A stretch of 64,000 nt of DNA from assembly GCA_963665865.2 (NCBI GenBank), contig CAXXWF010000001.1, forward strand, positions 3,224,001 to 3,288,000, given 5' to 3'. Position 1 is the stretch's first letter. Each line of letters starts with the position of its first letter. Positions 52,575 through 61,077 of the stretch are shown piece by piece. The notes below the pieces were generated by a model that was given only the letters and a program-made list of their open reading frames with translations, had not been told where the DNA came from and did not search any database. The DNA comes from PHAA01 sp963665865 (lineage in GTDB: Bacteria; Bacillota; Syntrophomonadia; Syntrophomonadales; Syntrophomonadaceae). Both the position numbers and the translations under genes were made by a program.

Positions 52575-52618
52575 CAAAAAGTTCCCCGGAAGGTAAAAAA
52601 GTTATCTTCCGGGGAACT
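52575..52618 (-). terminator. Terminator after the O-antigen ligase-like gene
   Basis: AGTTCCCCGGAAG (52580-52592) and CTTCCGGGGAACT (52606-52618), thirteen perfect pairs, followed on the minus strand by TTTTT. In the gene-free stretch 52336-52700 the only other item is the inverted repeat at 52648. Confidence 0.9.
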
Positions 52619-52647
52619 ATATTCGTCTCATCTATTTAAATTCATAT

Positions 52648-52717
52648 GTCATCCTGAACAAAGTGAAGGATCTTCCCCTAACCGAAAGCTAGATCCTTCG
52701 TTAACACTCAGGATGAC
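52648..52717. repeat. TCATCCTGAGC-type inverted repeat, copy 3
   Basis: The most compact copy: plus arm 52648-52673 (GTCATCCTGAACAAAGTGAA, then GGATCT) and minus arm 52691-52717 (AGATCCTTCGTTAACACTCA, then GGATGAC) with a 17-base loop. The minus arm contains the stop codon and the last codons (LRHPEC) of the ligase-like gene. Confidence 0.85.
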
Positions 52718-54278
52718 GAAGATTTAAAGAAACCCCCACTCCCAGCAGCGTCCAAAAAATACCTGCCGAGCCTATCACCGAATCGTTGACTAGCCATTGT
52801 ACCGTAAAGCCGCAGAAAAAGAGGAAAAGAGCTGCCGGAAAGATAATGGCTTGGTTGCGTTCCGCTTTAAGAAGGTGTCGACTCGTGTAGTAAAAGTGCA
52901 TCATAAATAAAGCTAACATAGACAGCAGGGCCGGTATTCCAGAGCCAAATGCCATTGCTAGATAAAAGTTATGCGGTTTGGTTATCAGGGTATCGTAGGA
53001 ATCAATACCTGCAATTTTATTTATATCGTTTTGCGGAAAGTAGTAGGCCAGGGTGTCCTGCCCATAACCTAATATTGGTCTTTTCTCTATTAATTGCAGG
53101 GTTTCTTGCCAGATATAGGTGCGGCCCGTAAGGGCAGACCAACCCGCCGCTGGTAATTTAAAATAGTCCGATTCCTGCGCTGTTTGAGTAATGTTCGCAC
53201 TCGAGGAGCCTCGGGATGGTGATATCGAGCGACTCGTTACCAAAGCCACATTGGTAACCTTCGAACGGGCCAGTAGGCTTGTTTGCGGTGCCCTATTATC
53301 CGCTCTCAGAGCCTGTTCCATAATACCAATCGTTTGATTGGAAACAGCAGGGTTGTATGCATTCATTATAAAGAAGACTGCCAGGCATAATGCTATAGTC
53401 ACCCCCGCCTTGATAATCGTCTGCTTTTTATCCCAGCTGAGAAAAGCTACCGCAATAACCAGGGGGGAAATAATTAACAGCGATACGAAACCGCTGCTGG
53501 AAAATGAGGCCAACATTAAAACGAACGAAGCTATTGAAAAAAGCAAGTATAACAACCACTGTTTTAAGCAAGTCTCCAGGAGCGTATAGGTTAAAAAGAA
53601 TGCGAGAAGCGCTACCGACAGCCCACTGACGTAATTGGGATTATTGAGGGTGGAATCTAGGCTGCCCTGAACATATGCTTGCAGATTAGAGGGAATAATT
53701 AATGATAGTATAGCCGGGTATTTTGCCAGGTTATGGCCCAAGAATTCAAATAGCATAATTATCATATTTATGACTGTAAAAGCCCCTAGGGCTATCGTTA
53801 CATATTTTCTGAACCACTCTCTGAAAACGGTATTAGCAGCCACGAACAGGAGGGCAAAATAGCCAAGGTAGGTTAAGGCCCCCTGGTGCATATCATACAT
53901 TCCTACTAACGCCAGGCTTTTATATTGGGCAGTTACAAAGGACAGCACCATGCAAAACACCAATAAAAGTAATGGCATATTTATATATGAGGCGCGCAGT
54001 TCGTAATGGTAGGCCAGCATTTTAAAAAGCAGGCACAAAACTGCAATTACCCCCATACAGAGCAGGAATACCCATTTGTAATAGGAAAATATGTCGGTTT
54101 GAATACCGCTGTTCAATAAAGGCTCAATAATCCTGGGGGCGGTAAAATCAATAGCCTTAAACCTCACTAGAAGCGGTAATATGCCTATAAATATAATGAA
54201 TAGCCAGGCTAGATTCTGGTCAACTTCTCCTATTAGATCCGGCTTATATGCTTCTCTCTTTTTTTTTCGTTTTACCAT
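52701..54278 (-). CDS. O-antigen ligase/polymerase-like membrane protein
   Basis: A 525-residue protein with about 12 membrane segments and, between late segments, a large outer loop (about 330-430) containing GRTYIWQETLQLIEKRPILG then YGQDTLAYYFPQ, the Wzy/WaaL signature with conserved Arg and Gly. Such proteins polymerise or transfer lipid-linked glycan outside the membrane, and in Gram-positives also attach glycans to S-layer or pilin proteins. The C-terminal residues are encoded by a repeat arm. The TPR gene lies six bases upstream, so they are one unit. Confidence 0.87.
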   Translation of the reverse strand: MVKRKKKREAYKPDLIGEVDQNLAWLFIIFIGILPLLVRFKAIDFTAPRIIEPLLNSGIQTDIFSYYKWVFLLCMGVIAVLCLLFKMLAYHYELRASYINMPLLLLVFCMVLSFVTAQYKSLALVGMYDMHQGALTYLGYFALLFVAANTVFREWFRKYVTIALGAFTVINMIIMLFEFLGHNLAKYPAILSLIIPSNLQAYVQGSLDSTLNNPNYVSGLSVALLAFFLTYTLLETCLKQWLLYLLFSIASFVLMLASFSSSGFVSLLIISPLVIAVAFLSWDKKQTIIKAGVTIALCLAVFFIMNAYNPAVSNQTIGIMEQALRADNRAPQTSLLARSKVTNVALVTSRSISPSRGSSSANITQTAQESDYFKLPAAGWSALTGRTYIWQETLQLIEKRPILGYGQDTLAYYFPQNDINKIAGIDSYDTLITKPHNFYLAMAFGSGIPALLSMLALFMMHFYYTSRHLLKAERNQAIIFPAALFLFFCGFTVQWLVNDSVIGSAGIFWTLLGVGVSLNLRHPEC

Positions 54279-54284
54279 TAGGTC

Positions 54285-54791
54285 TTACCTCCCGCCCTTT
54301 TCCTTGGCATCAATTTGCGCCAGGTATTTTTCGGTCTCTATTGTAGCTTCGGGATTGGTGTCGTATTTCTTGCTTTCTAATAAATATAATTTCGCTTTGG
54401 CATATTCTCCCTGCAAATATAAAAACTTCCCATATTTCATCAGAAAAGTTTGATTCATTAGGAGAGCGGGGCGGGTTTCCTGCATTCTTTGCAGGCAATT
54501 AATAGCTGTGGCATAATCTCCGGTAGCTCCTGAACACATCGCAAACATATATAGTACTTGATAACTATCTTGAGAGGTTTGGTCCGTCTGGGTTAACAAC
54601 GCCTGAGCTTGGGCGTATTTTTCTTCCTGCATCAGGCTCATAGCTTGTTGATAGAGCATATAATTGTCCCTGAAGACCTTGTCCTGTTCTGCTGCCACTG
54701 AAAATGCAGCAATTAGAGATATAATCGTTATTACCAGTACTGCTTCTAATATATAGTTTCTGGTTTTTCCATTTATGATTATGCTCCTCAT
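54285..54791 (-). CDS. Membrane-anchored TPR protein
   Basis: About 168 residues from ATG 54791 (AAAGGAGT before it; the frame to 54905 has no site). One N-terminal membrane segment (about 15-37) and three tetratricopeptide-like helical pairs (MSLMQEEKYAQAQALLTQTD, FAMCSGATGDYATAINCLQR, YGKFLYLQGEYAKAKLYLLE). It precedes the ligase-like gene, and Wzy/WaaL proteins often work with TPR partners. Exact role unknown. Confidence 0.85.
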   Translation of the reverse strand: MRSIIINGKTRNYILEAVLVITIISLIAAFSVAAEQDKVFRDNYMLYQQAMSLMQEEKYAQAQALLTQTDQTSQDSYQVLYMFAMCSGATGDYATAINCLQRMQETRPALLMNQTFLMKYGKFLYLQGEYAKAKLYLLESKKYDTNPEATIETEKYLAQIDAKEKGGR

Positions 54792-55130
54792 ATGCCATAC
54801 TCCTTTACAAGTAGAAGTTATTTCTCCTGATATTTTCCATCCAAATTTATTATGTTCCACACTTATCTTTTTTTCCTGCGTAATTTGCTCAAACCTGGTG
54901 GACAATTTAGGAAATTGCCGTTACGCGTGAAGGTGTTAAAATGAATAGTGCAAATACATCGTTTTTATGTAGTTTACCAGGAAATTTTTCTAACAACCCG
55001 GCGTCTAATAACTAACTTGGTGAATGCATCAAGTTATTCCGGGATTGTAATTATTGACATCTGTTAATGACCTGATCGAAAAGGCCAGCAGGACGACCTG
55101 GATTCTTTCGGGGAAATGTTGCTTACTGCA
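54792..55130. other. Gene-free stretch between the TPR gene and manC
   Basis: No convincing promoter, repeat family member or terminator. A 24-codon plus-strand ORF at 54941 (MNSANTSFLCSLPGNFSNNP) has only GAAGGTG before it and is probably not real. Confidence 0.4.
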
Positions 55131-56123
55131 TCATCTCTTATCATGAATAAATTCAACTACCCGGTGAATATCCTGCGAACGATCTTTGGGACAAACCAGA
55201 ATGGTATCCTCCGTTTCAACAACCACCAGATCATTCACCCCAAAGAGAACTAATTTCTTCTGACTACTTCTCCCCAGACATCCAGAAGACTCAATAGCCA
55301 AGGCATCCCCCACTAGAGTATTGCCCTGCTCATCTTGGTCAAGTACTGCCGCCAGGGCGTCCCAGCTGCCGATATCATTCCAGCCAAAGTTTCCCTCTAA
55401 TACCGCCATTCGGTTGCATTTTTCCGCAATAGCATAATCAATAGAGATATTGGGGTAATTAGAATAGGCAAGCAGATAGGCTTCATTCCCTGCTTGAATC
55501 TTCGCATATAATTCCGATAAATGCTCCTGCATCAATCTCATCCATGTATCAACAGTGGCAATAAATATCCCGGCATTCCATAAAAAATTGCCGCTCTTCA
55601 TATAAGCTAAGGCAGTATCTGCGGCAGGTTTTTCATGGAAGCCCTTCACCAAATGACTATCTTTCCCCATGAACCTTTCAATATAGCCATATCCAGTCTC
55701 TGGATAAGCGGGCGTAATTCCAATTGTTAATAGATATCCGTCTTTAGCCAAGTCTTCTGCTCTATATATAATACGGCGAAACTCTTCATCATTCTCGATA
55801 TAATGATCAGCAGGGAAAATCCCCAACACTTCATCACGCTCATAGCTGCCAGATGCCAAAACCAGGCCAATCGCTGGTGCCGTATTGCGCCCCATTGGTT
55901 CAGAAAGTACAGTAAATTTCACGCCATTCTTTTCAGCTTCAATCGAAGCCTTTTGGGCATCACCACAGACTACCAGCAAAGACCCCAATGGCTGCAAACG
56001 CTGCAATGTCGCTGCAAGCAAGCTTCCCCGTCCCATGAAATCGCATAGCTGTTTGGGACGTTTTTCAGTGCTTACCGGCCATAGGCGTATGCCTTTACCC
56101 CCGGCTAATATGACGGAGATCAT
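55131..56123 (-). CDS. manC: Mannose-1-phosphate guanylyltransferase
   Basis: A 330-residue nucleotidyltransferase: MISVILAGGKGIRLWPVSTE with the KRPKQL motif, VLSEPMGRNTAPAIGL, IFPADHYI and ETGYGYIERF, all typical of GDP-mannose pyrophosphorylases. It is the short form without a C-terminal isomerase domain. It makes GDP-mannose for the surface polymer; the phosphohexomutase at 20 kb could supply mannose 1-phosphate. GGGGAGGAAG precedes ATG 56123. Confidence 0.94.
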   Translation of the reverse strand: MISVILAGGKGIRLWPVSTEKRPKQLCDFMGRGSLLAATLQRLQPLGSLLVVCGDAQKASIEAEKNGVKFTVLSEPMGRNTAPAIGLVLASGSYERDEVLGIFPADHYIENDEEFRRIIYRAEDLAKDGYLLTIGITPAYPETGYGYIERFMGKDSHLVKGFHEKPAADTALAYMKSGNFLWNAGIFIATVDTWMRLMQEHLSELYAKIQAGNEAYLLAYSNYPNISIDYAIAEKCNRMAVLEGNFGWNDIGSWDALAAVLDQDEQGNTLVGDALAIESSGCLGRSSQKKLVLFGVNDLVVVETEDTILVCPKDRSQDIHRVVEFIHDKR

Positions 56124-56159
56124 TATGCTTCCTCCCCTACCGAGTTATCCATTTGTCTT

Positions 56160-57374
56160 TCATTTCGCAAACAAATTATTCAAAACCTCGATATATTTAC
56201 TAATAGCCGATTGCTTCGTAAATTCCTCTTCATAAGCCCTACGAGCCCTTATTCCTGCATCGTTCAGTAATTTCGGCGATTCAATTAACTTAGAGATAAT
56301 TGGCGTTATGTCTTTAGTTTGATAAGCTGACCAGCCACAATTGTTGTTTCTAACCAATAAATCGAGATCATCACCCTCCGATGCTAACGCCAAAATTGGT
56401 CTTCCTCCTGCTAAAATCGGATATGTCTTGGATGGAAATGCTAACCCGACCGCTTGAGATTCTAGCGCAATCACACATATATCTGCTGCGCAGAGCATCT
56501 CATTTACCATTTCTTTGGGCTGATATGGCAGGAATCTGACATTATTTAAGTTGAATTTCTCTGCTTCAGATTGCAGATAGGGCAGTTTATCACCGGATCC
56601 CACAAAAACAAAAAAAATCTCTTGTCCTTGCATTTCCCGAGCAGAATCGATCAACCACTCTAGGTTATGCATGATCCCCATATTCCCAGCATAAAGAACC
56701 AAAAAATCCGATCCAAACCCATTTTCCCTCCGGAAGGAATTGTCCCGAGAACCCGGAGTAATAGTCTCCACTGACCAGTTAGGTATTACAATTATTTTGT
56801 CAGAACCTATTCCCTTTGGGGTAGATAAATAATGTCTCATGTTTTCAGTCAAAACTACAATCTGGTCAGCTCTGTTAAATATGTATCTATTAACTCTATC
56901 CCATAAACGAGTTAAGAATCCTTCTTTTAATCTACCACTTCGAATCAATATATCGGGATGCAAATCATGTAAAATATATAAGAACTTTGCCCGCCATTTA
57001 CTTTTAAACCATGCACCATAAAATCCTACAAACGGTGGATTAGAAAATGTAAGGATGACATCATATCTTTCCTTACGACTTAAGCTGATCAATTTAAACA
57101 AAGTGGCTACACCAAAACCCAGATATCCCTGTATCCGTGTTATCATTGAGGCCCGGCCTTTTGCTCCCGCAGTTCCCACGCGATGAATCCTCAAATTAGG
57201 TTTTTCCTCAAAAGTAAGGGCTTCAACCGCATCGTGAGTATAACTTGGTTTACCACAAATAACTGTAACACTCATCCCACTGTCCGCCAGTCCTTCACAA
57301 AGCGAGGTTAGAATTTGGCCAGAAACGGCTACATCAGGATCATAATATTGATTTATTGCCAGTATCTTAATCAT
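56160..57374 (-). CDS. Glycosyltransferase, GT4 family (WcaI/WbuB-like)
   Basis: A 404-residue GT-B enzyme: MIKILAINQYYDPDVAVSGQ at the acceptor domain, VVLTENMRHYLSTPKGIGSD, VIPNWSVE, VLYAGNMGIMHNLEWLIDSA and a C-terminal E-x7-E type segment (CVIALESQAVGLAFPSKTYP). The N-terminus resembles WbuB/WcaI, which transfer Fuc-type amino sugars; combined with wecE and the WecD-like gene upstream it may transfer Fuc4NAc or mannose. The substrate is not readable from sequence. Confidence 0.92.
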   Translation of the reverse strand: MIKILAINQYYDPDVAVSGQILTSLCEGLADSGMSVTVICGKPSYTHDAVEALTFEEKPNLRIHRVGTAGAKGRASMITRIQGYLGFGVATLFKLISLSRKERYDVILTFSNPPFVGFYGAWFKSKWRAKFLYILHDLHPDILIRSGRLKEGFLTRLWDRVNRYIFNRADQIVVLTENMRHYLSTPKGIGSDKIIVIPNWSVETITPGSRDNSFRRENGFGSDFLVLYAGNMGIMHNLEWLIDSAREMQGQEIFFVFVGSGDKLPYLQSEAEKFNLNNVRFLPYQPKEMVNEMLCAADICVIALESQAVGLAFPSKTYPILAGGRPILALASEGDDLDLLVRNNNCGWSAYQTKDITPIISKLIESPKLLNDAGIRARRAYEEEFTKQSAISKYIEVLNNLFAK

Positions 57375-57438
57375 TTATCAAATACCTTATAATTAATTTT
57401 GCATATTTATAATAAAAGAAGTTTAAATAAATTTAAAC

Positions 57439-58368
57439 TCAAAACTGTATACTGTAATTATCAATATGAAAATTATAAAATGAATAATATGGTTTTAAAC
57501 CGAGAGAAGTCCAAACGCCCTGTACTGCGAAATTGTCAAATTGAGTGCTTATAATAAATAGTTTTTCTTTCTCATGTAGTGCATAATCAATGCAAAATTT
57601 TATAATTGCTTTGTATGCACCCAGATTGCGATAGTCGTCAGAAACTGCACCAAGTATTCCATTAATAGTAAAATTGTCCTCCTCAATGGAATGAAACCCA
57701 ACTAGTTCGCCATTATATTGTGCAATGGCAAGAGTATTAGGAACATATTTTTCAAAAATACCAGCAAGCCAATTTTCATAAATCATTGAGGCTTTTTGTT
57801 CAGTAACCGAAGAGATGTGATACTGCCCAGAATACTGTGCAAAGGAACGCTTAGCTATGGCTCTTAACTGCATTGTGTGTTTTTCTATATATGTCTCATC
57901 CGCAAAAAATATTTCCAGTTTATTATTTTTAATTGTTGTTAGCTTTGAACGAATGCAATTATAAGCTACTGTACCGCCGCAAAAGGCCATGTTGCGGATA
58001 TATCGATTATAACTCTTGATAACATCCACAAATTGTGAAGGAATTCGAATAATATGATACCCTTTAACATCATGAATATATTTCGATAGATGTTCAAATA
58101 ATTTATCAATAAAAACACATTGGCTTTCACTATGAGTCGTTTCGATCCTGCTAAAGTAAAATTTAGTTACATAAATTGGAATGCCATATATAGAGCTTAA
58201 CGTTTCAACCATGCTCGATTTGTATCCATATAGGTTGTTTTTATGTTCAACTTTATAAGTAAGATCATTTTTTTGAGAAGAAATCATCTTTTCTAATATT
58301 CCATAATCGTTATTAACATGGCATTGTACTAATATAGACATATCATCTCTGTAAGAAATCATCGCCAT
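57439..58368 (-). CDS. GNAT-fold acetyltransferase, WecD-like
   Basis: About 309 residues. The C-terminal half has the GNAT acetyl-CoA pattern (YNGELVGFHSIEEDNFTING, then GAVSDDYRNLGAYKAIIKFC). The N-terminal half is an extra domain without recognisable motifs. It overlaps the end of wecE; in enterobacteria WecD acetylates dTDP-4-amino-4,6-dideoxygalactose just after WecE makes it, so the same step is inferred. ATG 58368 has AGAGGT upstream; GTG 58383 is the longest start. Noticeably AT-richer than its neighbours. Confidence 0.72.
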   Translation of the reverse strand: MAMISYRDDMSILVQCHVNNDYGILEKMISSQKNDLTYKVEHKNNLYGYKSSMVETLSSIYGIPIYVTKFYFSRIETTHSESQCVFIDKLFEHLSKYIHDVKGYHIIRIPSQFVDVIKSYNRYIRNMAFCGGTVAYNCIRSKLTTIKNNKLEIFFADETYIEKHTMQLRAIAKRSFAQYSGQYHISSVTEQKASMIYENWLAGIFEKYVPNTLAIAQYNGELVGFHSIEEDNFTINGILGAVSDDYRNLGAYKAIIKFCIDYALHEKEKLFIISTQFDNFAVQGVWTSLGLKPYYSFYNFHIDNYSIQF

Positions 58369-58379
58369 TATCTTACCTC

Positions 58380-59513
58380 TCACTTACAATCATAAAACTT
58401 CTTGATGCTTTGAACCGTTTCAATTACTTGCTTTTTTCCTAAACCAAAATACATTGGTAGTCGTAAAAGCCTTTCGCTTTCCTTCGTAGTATATCTGTCA
58501 TATCCGTGGAAGCGGCCATATTTTAAACCTGCCGGAGAGGAGTGCAGCGGAATATAGTGAAACACGGAAGTGATGCTATGACTTTTCAAATAATTGATTA
58601 ACTTGCTTCGTTCTGTTAGATCTTTGGTCTTTATATAAAACATATGGGCATTTTGTTTGCAGTACTCAGGTATAAATGGCAGTTCAATCAGTCCCTTATC
58701 TTTTAATACGGTAAACTCTGCATAATATGTATTCCAGGAATCTAGCCGATCTTGGTTAATTTCATCAGCAATTTCCAACTGGGCATATAAATAAGCAGCA
58801 TTTAAGTCACTGGGAAGATAGGAGGAACCTATGTCCACCCAAGTATATTTATCAATCTGCCCTCTCCAAAACTGGCTCCGGTTAGTGCCTTTCTCCCGAA
58901 TGATTTCAGCGCGCTCAATTTGCTCCTGATCCTTGATCAGGAGAGCACCACCTTCACCACAGGAAAAGTTTTTCGTCTCATGAAAACTGTAACAGCCAAA
59001 GTCGCCGATGCTGCCAAGCGCTTTCCCCTTATAGGTAGATTTGACTGCCTGGGCAGCATCCTCGATTACAAAGAGCTTATATTTCTTTGCCAGTTTGCAG
59101 ATTTCATCCATTTCGCAGCTTACACCGGCATAATGGACCGGAACTATGGCCTTGGTCTTAGATGTAATGGCAGCTTCAATTAAGCTCTCATCAATATTCA
59201 TTGTATCTGGGCGTATGTCCACAAAGACAATTTCAGCCCCGCGCATTACAAAGGCATTGGCAGTGGAAACGAAGGTATAAGAGGGCATTATGACCTCATC
59301 ACCCTTTTTGATATTGCATAGAATGGCGGCCATCTCTAGCGCATGAGTACAGGAAGTAGTAAGTAAGGCCTTGGGCGTAGAGAACTGAGTCTCCATCCAC
59401 GTTGAGCATTTTTGGGTAAATTCTCCATCGCCACAGATTTTGCGATTGGCAATAGCTTTATGCATATATTGTATCTCTTTGCCCACAAAGGGGGGAACGT
59501 TGAAATTGATCAT
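58380..59513 (-). CDS. wecE: dTDP-4-amino-4,6-dideoxygalactose transaminase
   Basis: A 377-residue PLP aminotransferase that follows the E. coli WecE sequence closely from memory: CGDGEFTQKC, EVIMPSYTFVSTANAFVMRG, FVDIRPDTMNIDESLIEAAI, VPVHYAGVSCEMD, and the cofactor lysine at 181 in SFHETKNFSCGEGGA; the end has RYTTKESERLLRLP. It aminates C4 of dTDP-4-keto-6-deoxyglucose made by RmlB, giving the Fuc4N branch. GGAGGAG precedes ATG 59513. Confidence 0.95.
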   Translation of the reverse strand: MINFNVPPFVGKEIQYMHKAIANRKICGDGEFTQKCSTWMETQFSTPKALLTTSCTHALEMAAILCNIKKGDEVIMPSYTFVSTANAFVMRGAEIVFVDIRPDTMNIDESLIEAAITSKTKAIVPVHYAGVSCEMDEICKLAKKYKLFVIEDAAQAVKSTYKGKALGSIGDFGCYSFHETKNFSCGEGGALLIKDQEQIERAEIIREKGTNRSQFWRGQIDKYTWVDIGSSYLPSDLNAAYLYAQLEIADEINQDRLDSWNTYYAEFTVLKDKGLIELPFIPEYCKQNAHMFYIKTKDLTERSKLINYLKSHSITSVFHYIPLHSSPAGLKYGRFHGYDRYTTKESERLLRLPMYFGLGKKQVIETVQSIKKFYDCK

Positions 59514-59658
59514 GCTATAGAAACTCCTCCGGTCTTGAATTAATAGATAATATTGCTCTCTTTAGGGCTTTAGCAGCGATCTCTTTTTAGGTACTCTGTA
59601 TTTATAGCAGTGATTTCCAACTCTCCGCGATAGACGCAACCCACTGCAGTCTATTAAT

Positions 59659-61026
59659 CTAACAATCTAACTTCTTTTTCGAAGTGAGTTTTAATATTGC
59701 ACATGCGTATCCAAGGGCAAACAATAATCCCACAGAACTATAAACTGTACTAGAAAGCATTTCTCCCGGTACGAGAGATATGATATAAAGAAGCATACAT
59801 GCAACTATCTTATCACTTTTCCCTTTTCTATATAGGAAAATTACCAGAATTAATACAATAAGCACGAACAAAATGGCAATTAAATACCCAAAATCAGCGA
59901 TAAGTTCCAGAATTATGTTATGGGGATACAAACCATATTTTAAGGTATAACCCATCGGTCCTAGCCCAGTGAATGGAGCATTATTCCCCTCTTTGATTGC
60001 CATCTTGTATTGAAACATTCTATCCCAATTAACCATAGCAAGCGAGGGTGTTTGATTGCCTTCTGCTTGAGGATTTTCTGGTGTTTCTGTTAGAACCTTT
60101 TGAATATCTTTAGTCGGTGATGCATTCTCGGCAAGATTAGAAATCAATTCCTTATCTTTCTCCTGCATTTGAGCTGATTGAATATTCTTGTTCTTTAAAT
60201 CATTTATAAATATATTCATTCGATATAGTCCCGCTGAAGGTGGCGAATAAACTAAGAGCAAGAATAAGAGTATGAAGGCCATGATTGTGAATAACCAGAA
60301 TATGGTCTTATCTTTCTGTTTTTGAACCAATACATACACTGTAAAAAAGAAAAGGAATACCAGCATGCACACCAAAGGCCCTTTAGCACCAGTAAAAACA
60401 ATTGCCACCCATAGTATAATTATAAGAACAATATTCAGATAATTATTTTTTCCCTTATATAGAAACAAGTCTATTATACAAAAAATAAGAATTGGCACTA
60501 ATGTGTAGCCAAGTACCAAATAATCTAATGTGCCCAAATTATTCAATTTTTCAACAAATGAAGGAGTAATAAAAAGGCGGATAATATAGTACAGCATCAA
60601 AGGTGCAATTATTAAAGCATACCATTTGAAGCATTTAATAAAAGTTTCTTCGGTTCGTTCAATTGCAATACTAATTGCAAAAATGAAGGCTGGAATACAA
60701 TAAATCCCAAAAGTCCCTAAAGTGAAAACTATTGTATGTTGAATTCCGAATTGAAGCATGGCGACAATAAAAACTAAAATCCAAAGTGTTGGAATACCGC
60801 AAAGAGCAATAATTTTCTTTCTTTCTCCCAGATTATCCTGACACAGAAATATTAGTTTAATTAATGAGAGACCAAAAAATACACTAAGAATAATGATTGA
60901 AATCAACCTACGCATGTCATCAAAAGCCTGCAAGTCAAAATAGAATAAAATCATATTAACAAAACCACTGCTCATCAAACAGATAGGCATTAGCAATGTT
61001 ATAATTGCATTTATTTTTTGTTTCAA
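59659..61026 (-). CDS. O-antigen polymerase-like membrane protein (Wzy family)
   Basis: A 455-residue protein with about eleven membrane segments and one long hydrophilic loop (about 270-345: RMNIFINDLKNKNIQSAQMQ to NWDRMFQYKMAIKEGNNAPF). TGLGPMGYTLKYGLYPHNII resembles the Wzy/WaaL catalytic-loop pattern (G-x-G ... P-H-N). It should polymerise lipid-linked repeat units. Start TTG 61026 has TAGGAGA before it. AT-rich, as is usual for polymerase genes. Confidence 0.85.
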   Translation of the reverse strand: MKQKINAIITLLMPICLMSSGFVNMILFYFDLQAFDDMRRLISIIILSVFFGLSLIKLIFLCQDNLGERKKIIALCGIPTLWILVFIVAMLQFGIQHTIVFTLGTFGIYCIPAFIFAISIAIERTEETFIKCFKWYALIIAPLMLYYIIRLFITPSFVEKLNNLGTLDYLVLGYTLVPILIFCIIDLFLYKGKNNYLNIVLIIILWVAIVFTGAKGPLVCMLVFLFFFTVYVLVQKQKDKTIFWLFTIMAFILLFLLLVYSPPSAGLYRMNIFINDLKNKNIQSAQMQEKDKELISNLAENASPTKDIQKVLTETPENPQAEGNQTPSLAMVNWDRMFQYKMAIKEGNNAPFTGLGPMGYTLKYGLYPHNIILELIADFGYLIAILFVLIVLILVIFLYRKGKSDKIVACMLLYIISLVPGEMLSSTVYSSVGLLFALGYACAILKLTSKKKLDC

Positions 61027-61077
61027 AATTAATCTCCTAACTCTTGTAACCCATATGATTTAAAGACAAGATAATTA

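Noticed and set aside
54941..55015. 24-codon ORF on the plus strand between the TPR gene and manC
   Set aside because: Only a weak GAAGGTG before the ATG, no promoter, no membrane or other recognisable feature; likely chance.
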